A DNA stretch of 64,000 nt from JALNYB01 sp963676235 (lineage in GTDB: Archaea; Thermoplasmatota; Thermoplasmata; Methanomassiliicoccales; Methanomethylophilaceae), in assembly GCA_963676235.1 (NCBI GenBank), contig OY781044.1, positions 992,001 through 1,056,000 on the forward strand. The letters run 5' to 3'. Shown piece by piece: positions 37,409 through 45,421 of the stretch. Positions within the stretch are counted from its first letter, which is position 1, and each line of letters begins with the position of its first letter. The position numbers were made by a program, and so were the translations under genes. The notes beneath the pieces were generated by a model that was given only the letters and a program-made list of their open reading frames with translations, did not search any database and had not been told where the DNA came from.

Positions 37409-38860
37409 ATGATATACGCTGGAAAACTCAATAAGATCGATGATAACAGATGGGAGATCCCGATGGATGAGAATTCTGGTATGAGGACCAACGCTGTCAT
37501 CTTCGCCAATGAAAACATGATCGATCAGATCCGTTCCGATAATGCTCCGCAGCAGGCAGCGAACGTTGCATGTCTTCCCGGAATAGTGGGAAGTTCCATG
37601 GCCATGCCTGACATTCACTGGGGATACGGTTTCCCTATCGGCGGTGTAGCGGCAGTCGACTCCAATGAGGGTTCCATATCTCCCGGCGGTATAGGATTCG
37701 ATATAAATTGCGGTGTGCGTCTAATCAAGACAGACCTGACCATCGACGATCTAGGCGGCAATGTCAATGCGCTCATCGATGAGTTATACAAGAATGTTCC
37801 TTCCGGATTGGGTTCGAAAGGACTCACCAAGGTGGATTACAAAGAATTGGACCAGATCCTTCAGAACGGTTCTGAATGGGCTGTAGAGAACGGTTACGGA
37901 TGGGATAACGATCTTCAGGTAACCGAAGAGAAAGGACACATGCAGGACGCAGACCCCTCTGTCGTGAGCGATAAAGCACGCAAGAGAGGGATCCCGCAGT
38001 TGGGTTCTCTTGGTTCCGGAAATCATTTCTTGGAATTGGATACGGTGGAGAATGTCTTCGACGATAGGACGGCAAAGGCATTTGGCCTCAAAGAAGGAGC
38101 GGTCACCATCACCGTTCATTGTGGTTCACGTGGATGCGGGCATCAGATCGCAACCGATTATCTCCAGGAAATGGAACACTACATCAAAAGCAACGCTGTA
38201 GACCTCCCAGACAGGCAACTTGCGTGTGCTCCTCTCAATTCCAAGATCGGGGATGATTACTACAACGCGATGTGCTGCGGTGCCAACTATGCCTGGGCCA
38301 ACAGACAGATGATAACCCATTGGGTGAGAGAGTCTTTCGAGAACATCCTTCACGATTCTGCAGAGAACATGGGAATGGATGTCGTGTACGATGTAGCGCA
38401 CAACATCGCAAAGAAGGAGACCCATGACATCGACAGACATCGCAATGAGGTTCTGGTTCACCGTAAAGGTGCTACGCGTTCATTCGCAGCTGGACGTTCC
38501 GAGATTACATTGAAATACCGTGATGTAGGACAGCCGGTCATCATCCCGGGAGATATGAGCGTGGGAACCTATGTTCTGGTAGGAAAGAAAGGCGCGATGG
38601 AACAGACGTTCGGTTCCACCTGCCACGGGGCAGGAAGACAGATGTCGCGCAGTGCAGCCATAAACAATCTCAACATCAATGATGTGAGAGCACAGATGGT
38701 AGACAGTAATATCTATCTCAGAAACGGTTCTGATGAGGGACTTCTCGAAGAAGCACCCGATGCATACAAGGATGTTGATGAAGTCATCAAAGTCGTTTGC
38801 GATGCAGGACTCACAGGGAAAGTGGCCAAGCTCACACCTATCGGCGTGGTCAAAGGTTGA
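37409..38860 (+). CDS. rtcB: RtcB RNA ligase
   Basis: GTP-dependent ligase that joins tRNA halves after intron removal and repairs RNA with 2',3'-cyclic phosphate ends. The 483 residues contain the family's metal and guanylate sites: DIHWGYGFPIGGVAA, GFDINCGVRLI with the metal-binding Cys, the TVHCGSRGCGHQ His set, VAHNIAKKE, and FGSTCHGAGRQMSRSAA with the His that accepts GMP. No intein. The frame is open to 37316, inside the tRNA, but ATG 37409 gives the standard N-terminus. It overlaps the convergent HD gene by 11 bases at its 3' end. Confidence 0.96.
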   Translation: MIYAGKLNKIDDNRWEIPMDENSGMRTNAVIFANENMIDQIRSDNAPQQAANVACLPGIVGSSMAMPDIHWGYGFPIGGVAAVDSNEGSISPGGIGFDINCGVRLIKTDLTIDDLGGNVNALIDELYKNVPSGLGSKGLTKVDYKELDQILQNGSEWAVENGYGWDNDLQVTEEKGHMQDADPSVVSDKARKRGIPQLGSLGSGNHFLELDTVENVFDDRTAKAFGLKEGAVTITVHCGSRGCGHQIATDYLQEMEHYIKSNAVDLPDRQLACAPLNSKIGDDYYNAMCCGANYAWANRQMITHWVRESFENILHDSAENMGMDVVYDVAHNIAKKETHDIDRHRNEVLVHRKGATRSFAAGRSEITLKYRDVGQPVIIPGDMSVGTYVLVGKKGAMEQTFGSTCHGAGRQMSRSAAINNLNINDVRAQMVDSNIYLRNGSDEGLLEEAPDAYKDVDEVIKVVCDAGLTGKVAKLTPIGVVKG

Positions 38861-40160
38861 GGATCTTTTTAACGGCTTTTCTCACTGCTTCTGAACTCGA
38901 TTCGGGTGCAGAGACCATAAGTGACCATCCGAAGGTGTCTCTTGCCTGTAAAGCCTTCGCGATCGGTGAAGTTTTCGTTAGGGATCTGACCTTTCTGTCA
39001 TCTAGTATTGAAACGTCTGTCTTACCGATATTTATCTTTGAGAGCAATGTAGAACTCGAAGGCATGTCGATGACGACCTCAGAGATATCGACCCCTGCTT
39101 TGTCGGCGACTTCTTGTTCTAACTGTTTCCTCTTTCTATATTTGGAGTATTGTGCCAATAATTTCGCGGTCTCATCATTGGTGTCTTCGCTGAATTTTGT
39201 CAATACATTCTTGTAAAGCATCCTGTTCTGAACGTTTCTAGCAAGTCTGGAAGGTATTCCTCCTTCTTCTGTCAAAGCATCCATAAGATCAGAGTCAGAC
39301 CAGGTGTACACATCGGAAACATCCAGGGTGGAAGCTTCCACCGCCTTGGTTATCATTGTCTTCGCAATTCTTACTGTTTTGTGATAGTATACGGAAGTGT
39401 ACATCAGAGAACGCGATACCATAAGGCCTTCAGCTGCTGCCGAGCCCCCTCTTTCGATGACAATGCGGTCGTTGAACACTCTCATAGTACTCAATAGACG
39501 TTCCGTGTCTATCATGCCCAGGGAAACGCCAGTGTAATGTGCATCTCTCACAAGATAGTCCATCTGATCTGCATCTACGGGTCCGTGTATGATCTGATGT
39601 GCGTAATCCTTCGATGGGAAGTAGGAGTGATGTGCATCTTTTTCAAAATCTTCCAGTTCTTTGTTTTTTGAAACAGGATATGCGATGAGATCGCACACAA
39701 GGTCTGAATCTATTCCTTTCTTTTCTAGGAGTTCGGAGATAGGTCCAATAGATTCGAACAGGTCTGCATCTCGTTGTTTATACGTTCTAAATTTCCCTTT
39801 TATGAGTTTCCTTGCGAGATCCATATGGTCAAGGCCGGTGCGTTCTTCCACGATCTCTTCCAAAGTGTGGGAATAAGGTGCGTGGCATATATCATGCAAC
39901 ATTCCTGCGGCTTTAACGGTCATCGAGTCTTCATCTGAGAGTTCGATCGCATCTGCCATTTTTCCTGCCAGATGATACACACCCAAAGAGTGCTCGAATC
40001 TTGTGTGATTCGCTCCCGGGAATACGAGATATCCGAAATCTAATTGTTTGACTGAGCGCAGTCTCTGCATCTCGTGTCTGTCGAGGATATCAAGGAAAAC
40101 ACCGTCTACTCTGATGTTTCCGTGCACCGGATCATGGATAATTTTCACGCCATCGGTCAC
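38850..40160 (-). CDS. HD-domain phosphohydrolase, SAMHD1/dGTPase-like
   Basis: A 436-residue protein of the HD superfamily group that includes dNTP triphosphohydrolases. It begins VKIIHDPVHGNIRVDGVFLD, then ANHTRFEHSLGVYHLAGKM with the first His, and MLHDICHAPYSHTLEE with HD and a following His; the later Asp lies in VDADQMDYLVRDAHYTG. The length and these motifs match the archaeal YdhJ-like family. A role in deoxynucleotide control is inferred. It heads away from the SepF-PUA genes with 4 bases between its start and the SepF stop, so it is likely last in that operon. Confidence 0.9.
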   Translation of the reverse strand: MTDGVKIIHDPVHGNIRVDGVFLDILDRHEMQRLRSVKQLDFGYLVFPGANHTRFEHSLGVYHLAGKMADAIELSDEDSMTVKAAGMLHDICHAPYSHTLEEIVEERTGLDHMDLARKLIKGKFRTYKQRDADLFESIGPISELLEKKGIDSDLVCDLIAYPVSKNKELEDFEKDAHHSYFPSKDYAHQIIHGPVDADQMDYLVRDAHYTGVSLGMIDTERLLSTMRVFNDRIVIERGGSAAAEGLMVSRSLMYTSVYYHKTVRIAKTMITKAVEASTLDVSDVYTWSDSDLMDALTEEGGIPSRLARNVQNRMLYKNVLTKFSEDTNDETAKLLAQYSKYRKRKQLEQEVADKAGVDISEVVIDMPSSSTLLSKINIGKTDVSILDDRKVRSLTKTSPIAKALQARDTFGWSLMVSAPESSSEAVRKAVKKILNL

Positions 40161-40164
40161 GGTA

Positions 40165-40518
40165 TCATTTCTCCTTGTGGGTTATGCGACATTTATCGAT
40201 GCACAGTCCGCTGGGACTCAGTATCATGAGTCTTTCGGAAGCTTCGGTGAAAGCTCCGTCTATGTCGATCGCGACTTTCAGAAGATGGCGTGCCATTATT
40301 TTTTTCTCATCGTCGCCGTCAGCGAAACGGGAGAAGTCCAAAACAAGGATGTTACCTCTGTACGCCAGATCGGTCAATGGTTTCAGGTCGGAGGATGTTG
40401 TGACCTCGACGATCTTCACGCGTGCATCTGACTGGATACGGGATTGCATGGGGTAGTTGTTGAGATCGACGAAAATCGTTTCTTCTTTCTTCTCCGGTTT
40501 CTTTTTTTTGAAAAACAT
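40165..40518 (-). CDS. sepF: SepF-like cell division protein
   Basis: Archaeal SepF anchors FtsZ to the membrane at the division site. The 117 residues start at ATG 40518 with MFFKKKKPEKKEETIFVDL; the Lys-rich head is followed by the SepF core with VKIVEVTTSSDLKPLTDLAYRG, ILVLDFSRF and the closing SERLMILSPSGLCID. The frame is open to 40554, but that start would lie inside the PUA gene. Operon order is PUA protein, SepF, HD hydrolase. Confidence 0.85.
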   Translation of the reverse strand: MFFKKKKPEKKEETIFVDLNNYPMQSRIQSDARVKIVEVTTSSDLKPLTDLAYRGNILVLDFSRFADGDDEKKIMARHLLKVAIDIDGAFTEASERLMILSPSGLCIDKCRITHKEK

Positions 40519-40519
40519 T

Positions 40520-41011
40520 TTATTCGCCGGATTTCCAGAGTTTGTCACCCACATTATGAATCATCTTGATGGCCTTTCCGCTTTTTTTAGCTATAAGTTC
40601 GGCTCCTGAACGTTCGGATATACCCACGGCCAATGGAACTTTATTTTTTTCGTCGCGTATCCATACAAGATCGCCCACGTTGATGTTTTCATCGGCTTCG
40701 ACTATTCCCGGCCCCATGCAGTCTGCTCCGTTGATTATGAACGGTACTGCGCCCATATCTATCGTAACGAATCTTTTGGTAGGCTTGTATCTGATGATGC
40801 CTCTGACAGTGAGGAACGGTCTCCCATCGACAACAAGGCCTAAAATGTCGCTCCCTACAAATAAAAGATTGAACTCCGTGCTCTCAGCGAGATCTACAGG
40901 TGAATCCTCACTGAACACAGGAACACCCAATTCAGATTCTAGTACTGCGGAAATTACCTTGATATCCTTGGCTCTCATTCTTTTTCTCTTACGTATCCTG
41001 ATATCTGCCAT
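40520..41011 (-). CDS. PUA-domain RNA-binding protein
   Basis: A 163-residue protein with a C-terminal PUA domain (about residues 75-155). The signature is IINGADCMGPGIVEADENINVGD, the Gly-rich substrate strand, followed by LAVGISERSGAELIAKKSGKA. The N-terminal 70 residues match the small archaeal MCT-1/Tma20-like proteins that act in translation initiation or recycling. The gene is the first of the operon with SepF; its stop and the SepF start are 1 base apart. Confidence 0.85.
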   Translation of the reverse strand: MADIRIRKRKRMRAKDIKVISAVLESELGVPVFSEDSPVDLAESTEFNLLFVGSDILGLVVDGRPFLTVRGIIRYKPTKRFVTIDMGAVPFIINGADCMGPGIVEADENINVGDLVWIRDEKNKVPLAVGISERSGAELIAKKSGKAIKMIHNVGDKLWKSGE

Positions 41012-41135
41012 GTGATCGTTATATGGATGTATGATGTTTTCATACTTTTGTATTTATTTTGGATTTTTACGATATGCTTTATGATGATAAGTTATTAATT
41101 GCCTGATACGTTGGATATAATCAGGAAGTTGGCCA

Positions 41136-41858
41136 ATGGGAATCAATATCGGAATTTGTGAGACGGATGCACAGAATGCATCATGCAGAGAATTGAAAGC
41201 AAGTGTGGTCAGGGTGCTTGTCGACGACATCAAAGGATTTGAAAATGTCGTTGAATACGATGATGTCGTATCTTTGGATGATGCCAAGTCTATTGTGAAA
41301 GATTGGGAAGCATTCATGAAAAGGAACAGAGTGAATGCAGATACAGATGCGATATATATGGACAAGATCAAGGCGGATTCCGATCTGTTACTTCTGAAGG
41401 ATAAGGTCAAAAAGGTCTGTACAGGATGGGTGGAGATGTCTAAACTTTCAGAAGAGCAGAAGGAAAAAGCATTAAAAGCATCCAAAAAAGAGAACCAGCT
41501 TACAGGGTGGGATCTTGTAGATTTCGATGAGATGAATGAGATCTGTGCAAAATGTTCTCTTTCATGGGATAAGGGAAGAGGATGCATCGGTGCATTCGGA
41601 CCTGATAACAGTCTGCTTCCGGGAATTGCAGAGAAGTACAAGTGTGATATTGTCGCATCTGCGCCCGAACTTGCAGCAGCAAAGAAGAAACTTACTCCAG
41701 AGGACGGAGTTAAATTACTCAAGGAAATTGATATTCTGACAGCAGCTCTCCCGGAAGAGGGAAAGATGATGGTCAGGCGTTACAGCGGGCCGTTGGAGAG
41801 AATGGAGGCTGTAGCAAAGATATCTGTAAAAGAGAAATGCGGATTCTATTTCTTTTGA
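41136..41858 (+). CDS. Unrecognised protein with Cys motif, 240 aa
   Basis: No family recognised. The 240-residue soluble protein starts with a strand-like MGINIGICETDAQNASCREL, has a helical charged middle (about 50-120) with alternating Lys/Glu, and a Cys cluster CAKCSLSWDKGRGC near residue 137-150, followed by IGAFGPDNSLLPGIAEKYKC. A tetra-Cys arrangement of this kind suggests a zinc or iron-sulfur site. The GIAEKYKCDIVASAPE stretch looks like a loop between helix and strand. It is monocistronic with a good hairpin terminator after it. Confidence 0.75.
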   Translation: MGINIGICETDAQNASCRELKASVVRVLVDDIKGFENVVEYDDVVSLDDAKSIVKDWEAFMKRNRVNADTDAIYMDKIKADSDLLLLKDKVKKVCTGWVEMSKLSEEQKEKALKASKKENQLTGWDLVDFDEMNEICAKCSLSWDKGRGCIGAFGPDNSLLPGIAEKYKCDIVASAPELAAAKKKLTPEDGVKLLKEIDILTAALPEEGKMMVRRYSGPLERMEAVAKISVKEKCGFYFF

Positions 41859-41864
41859 TCATAT

Positions 41865-41890
41865 AAGCGGGCGGTAAGCCTGCTTTTATG
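41865..41890 (+). terminator. Terminator hairpin
   Basis: aagcgggc-ggtaa-gcctgctt is an 8-bp stem with one G-U pair, then tttatgattttt. It lies between convergent genes. Confidence 0.65.
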
Positions 41891-41938
41891 ATTTTTAATC
41901 ACATAAATCAAATATAAAACGGACGATTTCAGTGATAT

Positions 41939-42520
41939 TCAGTTCAGTCCGTCAAGACGAAGTACGGTCCAGGCCATTTCCTCTGCCATACTCATGACAC
42001 CTTTCATTCCTGCTTTGTCATCAAGGTACTGAGGTGAATTATGAGAGATAACGACGGGTTCGGGGCATCCCCCTACGACGATCATCTTGTTACGAAGCAT
42101 CCAGCTTACCATTTGAGCGTATGCCAGTGATCCTCCGTCGTGTGTATTTACAACAATTGCACCGCCCACTTTCCTTTGAAGGTCCAGACCGCCCATTTCA
42201 AGAGCCAATCCTGCTCTTTCCATGAAGATCTTCATCTGTCCGGAACATGTACCGAAATATGCCGGTGAAGCAAGGATTATACCATCTGCTTGGCGAAGTT
42301 TGTCAACGATATCATTCAGTTCATCGTCTTCCATTATGCATCTTCCGTCGCCTCTCATCTCACATGATCTGCAGTCATTACATGGTTCCATATCATACGC
42401 ATACAGCTGTATCTGTTCTGTTTCGATACCTTCCTTCTCGATCTTATCTAGAACTTCGATCAAAATGTTGCTGGTATTTCCTACAAGACGCGGACTTCCG
42501 TTAAGGGCGATGACCTTCAT
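41939..42520 (-). CDS. Flavodoxin-fold FMN/iron-sulfur flavoprotein
   Basis: A 193-residue NADPH-dependent FMN reductase-fold protein of the iron-sulfur flavoprotein (Isf) group common in methanogens. The N-terminal FMN phosphate loop is LNGSPRLVGNTSNIL, and the cluster motif CNDCRSCEMRGDGRC (about residues 48-62) is the compact Cys set of Isf proteins. ASPAYFGTCSGQMK and VVNTHDGGSLAYAQ complete the flavin site. It probably transfers electrons from ferredoxin, possibly in oxidative-stress defence. Confidence 0.88.
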   Translation of the reverse strand: MKVIALNGSPRLVGNTSNILIEVLDKIEKEGIETEQIQLYAYDMEPCNDCRSCEMRGDGRCIMEDDELNDIVDKLRQADGIILASPAYFGTCSGQMKIFMERAGLALEMGGLDLQRKVGGAIVVNTHDGGSLAYAQMVSWMLRNKMIVVGGCPEPVVISHNSPQYLDDKAGMKGVMSMAEEMAWTVLRLDGLN

Positions 42521-42557
42521 GCATGTGAATAGTACAAAATCAATAAAATACCTCTTA

Positions 42558-42959
42558 TCAGAAACGGAGTTCTGCGTTCATCTCTATAGCGTTGAGAACA
42601 TTTCCGTCATCATCAAGGAAAGAAGTACGTACACCCAGAGGAATTCTTTCAGGGTCTTTTATGAAAATCACGCCCTCATCGATAAGACGCCGGTGAAGAT
42701 CGTACGGGTTATCAACACCCAGGTAGATGCCCGTATCTATTCCGACCGTTTCCGATCTTTTTATGATGATAATTGTGCCGTTCCTTTTCACTGCGGCTTC
42801 TTTTTCATTGCTGTAGAGAATATCCATACCTAGGAGGTCATGATAGAATCTTGTACTTTTGGAAACATCCTTCGATGGTATTGTAACTGCGAAGATTTGT
42901 TCTGGCAGGCCTTCTGACGTGTATGTGAAAATACCTCCGCCTGGGTCTCCTATGGGCAT
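42558..42959 (-). CDS. VOC/glyoxalase-family protein
   Basis: A 133-residue vicinal-oxygen-chelate protein with the paired beta-alpha-beta-beta-beta modules: FAVTIPSKDVSKSTRFYHDLLGM, then GIYLGVDNPYDLHRRLIDEG and TSFLDDDGNVLNAIEM with the C-terminal metal Glu. The substrate is unknown. ATG 42959 (MPIGDPGGG) gives a typical N-terminus; the frame is open to 43028. Confidence 0.85.
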   Translation of the reverse strand: MPIGDPGGGIFTYTSEGLPEQIFAVTIPSKDVSKSTRFYHDLLGMDILYSNEKEAAVKRNGTIIIIKRSETVGIDTGIYLGVDNPYDLHRRLIDEGVIFIKDPERIPLGVRTSFLDDDGNVLNAIEMNAELRF

Positions 42960-43087
42960 ACTGTTTGTATTGTGGTTTGATGATAAAACAATTCCTATGA
43001 GATATTCATAAACCATGGTTTTTAACATATTGTACTGCCGATAACCCTATAACATTAGTGGGCAATATCGGGTAAGGAGAAAGATAG

Positions 43088-43918
43088 ATGTCGAAGCCAA
43101 TATTGAGCGGAGAGGATATAGAAGAGGAAACAAGACTGCACGATTCTCTTGCTAGGATCAAGCATGTCATAATCGTGATGAGCGGTAAAGGCGGAGTCGG
43201 AAAGAGCACGGTATCCTCTAATTTGGCACAGATGCTTTCTATGGAAGGCAAGCAGACAGGTCTAATGGATCTTGATATCACAGGACCCAACATACCGAAG
43301 ATGTTCCACATCGAGGATGAGAAGCTCAATGTTGAGAAAGACAGGCTTATACCTGTAACAGTTCCACCGTCACTCAAAGTCATGTCGATGGCATTCTTGC
43401 TTCCGGATAAGGATGCAGCTGTTATGTGGAGAGGGCCCGTTAAGATGGGTGCCGTAAAACAGTTCATAGAGGATGTGAAGTGGGGAGACCTAGATTATCT
43501 GATAATCGATATGCCTCCGGGTACAGGAGATGAAGCACTTTCTGTTGTTCAGCTTATTCCGAAGGCAGACGGTGTCGTTATTGTGACAACGCCTCAGGAT
43601 GTAGCGCTTATCGACAGCAGGAAATCTATAACCTTTGCTACACAGGTAAAGATACCTATCATAGGTCTCATCGAGAATATGAGTGGATTCGTCTGCCCTC
43701 ATTGCGGAGAGGTAACGGATATATTCAAATCAGGTGGCGGAGAAGCAACAGCTAAGGATATGGGCGTTCAGTTCCTGGGTCGCGTACCCATCGAGCCCAA
43801 TATCGTGTTATCCGGAGATTCCGGAGCACCAATAGTCCTATCAAATCCTGATTCATTGTCCGCGAAAGCATTCGGATCGATCGTGAAGAAGATCATAACA
43901 ACGGTTGAGCAGAAATGA
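43088..43918 (+). CDS. Mrp/NBP35-family ATPase, iron-sulfur cluster carrier
   Basis: A 276-residue ApbC/Mrp scaffold that carries [4Fe-4S] clusters to target proteins. Features are VIVMSGKGGVGKSTVSSNLA, the deviant Walker A (about residues 36-50), MDLDITGPNIPKM, DYLIIDMPPGTGDEA and the cluster-binding CxxC in FVCPHCGEVTDIF. The following NifX-like gene overlaps it by 4 bases. Methanogen proteins have many Fe-S clusters, so a general carrier role fits. Confidence 0.94.
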   Translation: MSKPILSGEDIEEETRLHDSLARIKHVIIVMSGKGGVGKSTVSSNLAQMLSMEGKQTGLMDLDITGPNIPKMFHIEDEKLNVEKDRLIPVTVPPSLKVMSMAFLLPDKDAAVMWRGPVKMGAVKQFIEDVKWGDLDYLIIDMPPGTGDEALSVVQLIPKADGVVIVTTPQDVALIDSRKSITFATQVKIPIIGLIENMSGFVCPHCGEVTDIFKSGGGEATAKDMGVQFLGRVPIEPNIVLSGDSGAPIVLSNPDSLSAKAFGSIVKKIITTVEQK

Positions 43919-44250
43919 AGATTGGTGTCATTTCCGAGGGAGATTCACTTAGTTCATATGTGGCTGACGATTTCGGCCACGCTCCCTATTTTTTGATAGT
44001 GGATATGGACACACTTGATTATCAGGTAGTTGCTAACGAGTTTGCAAATTCTGTGGAAGGTGCAGGAATGAAAGTCGCTGAGGCTATCATCGGTCTCGGT
44101 GTCGATGCGGTCATAACAGGGGGCATAGGGTCTCACGGGATCGACATTCTAAATAAGGCAGGCATCAAGGTGTCTTATGATGAAGAGGGGACTGTCGAAG
44201 AATGCGTCAATGATTTCAAAAGAAGATATCAGCGTGACAATTCATTATGA
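43915..44250 (+). CDS. NifX/NifB-like (dinitrogenase FeMo cofactor) domain protein
   Basis: A 111-residue small protein of the dinitrogenase iron-molybdenum-cofactor binding family. It shows KIGVISEGDSLSSYVADDFGHAPYF at the start and GVDAVITGGIGSHGIDILNKAGIKV in the second half. Such stand-alone domains beside Mrp ATPases are common in archaea and probably help in metal cluster handling; no nitrogenase is implied. The start overlaps the Mrp stop (ATGA). Confidence 0.9.
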   Translation: MKIGVISEGDSLSSYVADDFGHAPYFLIVDMDTLDYQVVANEFANSVEGAGMKVAEAIIGLGVDAVITGGIGSHGIDILNKAGIKVSYDEEGTVEECVNDFKRRYQRDNSL

Positions 44251-44268
44251 ATTTTTAAAGATGTAAAA

Positions 44269-44301
44269 ATGATCTTTGAGCAGCAAGGCCTCAAAGATCA
44301 T
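44269..44301. repeat. Perfect 12-bp stem-loop
   Basis: atgatctttgag (44269-44280) and ctcaaagatcat (44290-44301) are exact reverse complements around the 9-base loop cagcaaggc. It follows the NifX-like gene by 18 bases. No T-run follows, so its role as a terminator is not certain. Confidence 0.8.
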
Positions 44302-44485
44302 CAATGGATTTGCGGTTCTAGATACATTATCGATCAGATAGGCTAAGTTGTTTATTTTACAAGTATTAATCAGCATGTTGATACAAATAGAATATGTTGA
44401 TATGATTTCACATAGGTCGGATCAAGTATTCATTAGACATTTTTACAAATTCTTGTACAATGCTGAGCATAAGCATTATTAGCGA

Positions 44486-45421
44486 ATGAATCACTTCCTG
44501 TCAATTATGGCAAAAAGAGATCTTATTTCGGTCCTCGATATGAAGGACGAATGGCCAGACCTTGTAGATCTGGCGATCAAACTCAAAAAAGAACGCGGTA
44601 ATAACGATGCGCCGTTAAAAGGTAAGACCTTGGCGATGATGTTCGAGAAACCCAGTACAAGGACAAGGATCTCTTTTGATGTTGCCATCACCGAACTCGG
44701 GGGACATGCATTGTACATCGATGTGTCCAAGATGCAAATGGGGCACGGTGAGACCGTTGAGGACACCGCAAAAGTGATGAGTCGTTTCGTTCATGGTATA
44801 ATGTATCGTGCATTTGATTACAAGATGATGGACAAGATCGGAGAGAATGCGACAGTACCGGTAATCAGCGGACTCGACAATCTGGAGCATCCTTGTCAGG
44901 CTTTGGCGGACATGGTGACCATCAAAGAGAAAAAAGGTTCTTTCCGCGGGAAGAAACTTGTTTATTTAGGCGATGGAAATAATGTCTGCAATTCGCTTCT
45001 TTACGCATCTGCCATCATGGGATTGGATATGGTCGCGTGCTGTCCCGCAACAAGAATGCCCAATGCAGAGATCATGCTACAGGCTGCACGTATCGCAGAT
45101 GAGAACGGAAGCAAGATAATCGCTTCACACGACCCTCAAGAATCCTGTAAAGATGCAGATGTTCTATACACAGACACATGGATCTCGATGGGAGATGATA
45201 CTCCTGTTGAAGCAGCTATGAAGCTCTTCAATATGTATCAGATCAACAGTCAGCTTCTGAGCATTGCAAAACCAGATTGTATCGTCATGCATTGTCTTCC
45301 CGCCCACAGAGGACAGGAGATAACCGCAGAGGTAATGGATGGTCCGCAGAGCGTTGTATTCGATCAGGCAGAGAACCGTTTACACGCTCAGAAAGCAGTG
45401 CTTTACACACTTCTCAAATGA
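44486..45421 (+). CDS. argF: Ornithine carbamoyltransferase
   Basis: Makes citrulline from ornithine and carbamoyl phosphate in arginine synthesis. The 311 residues contain the carbamoyl-phosphate site FEKPSTRTRISFD (about residues 54-66), HPCQALADMVT, and the ornithine-binding end HCLPAHRGQEIT with its Cys. Start is ATG 44486 or ATG 44507 (MAKRDLISVLD); the latter removes an unusual MNHFLSI head. Its last 8 bases overlap the convergent DHH gene. Confidence 0.95.
   Translation: MNHFLSIMAKRDLISVLDMKDEWPDLVDLAIKLKKERGNNDAPLKGKTLAMMFEKPSTRTRISFDVAITELGGHALYIDVSKMQMGHGETVEDTAKVMSRFVHGIMYRAFDYKMMDKIGENATVPVISGLDNLEHPCQALADMVTIKEKKGSFRGKKLVYLGDGNNVCNSLLYASAIMGLDMVACCPATRMPNAEIMLQAARIADENGSKIIASHDPQESCKDADVLYTDTWISMGDDTPVEAAMKLFNMYQINSQLLSIAKPDCIVMHCLPAHRGQEITAEVMDGPQSVVFDQAENRLHAQKAVLYTLLK

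Noticed and set aside
43915..44250. Nitrogen fixation locus suggested by the NifX-like domain
   Set aside because: No nifH, nifD, nifK or nifB is present; such domains occur alone beside Mrp ATPases.
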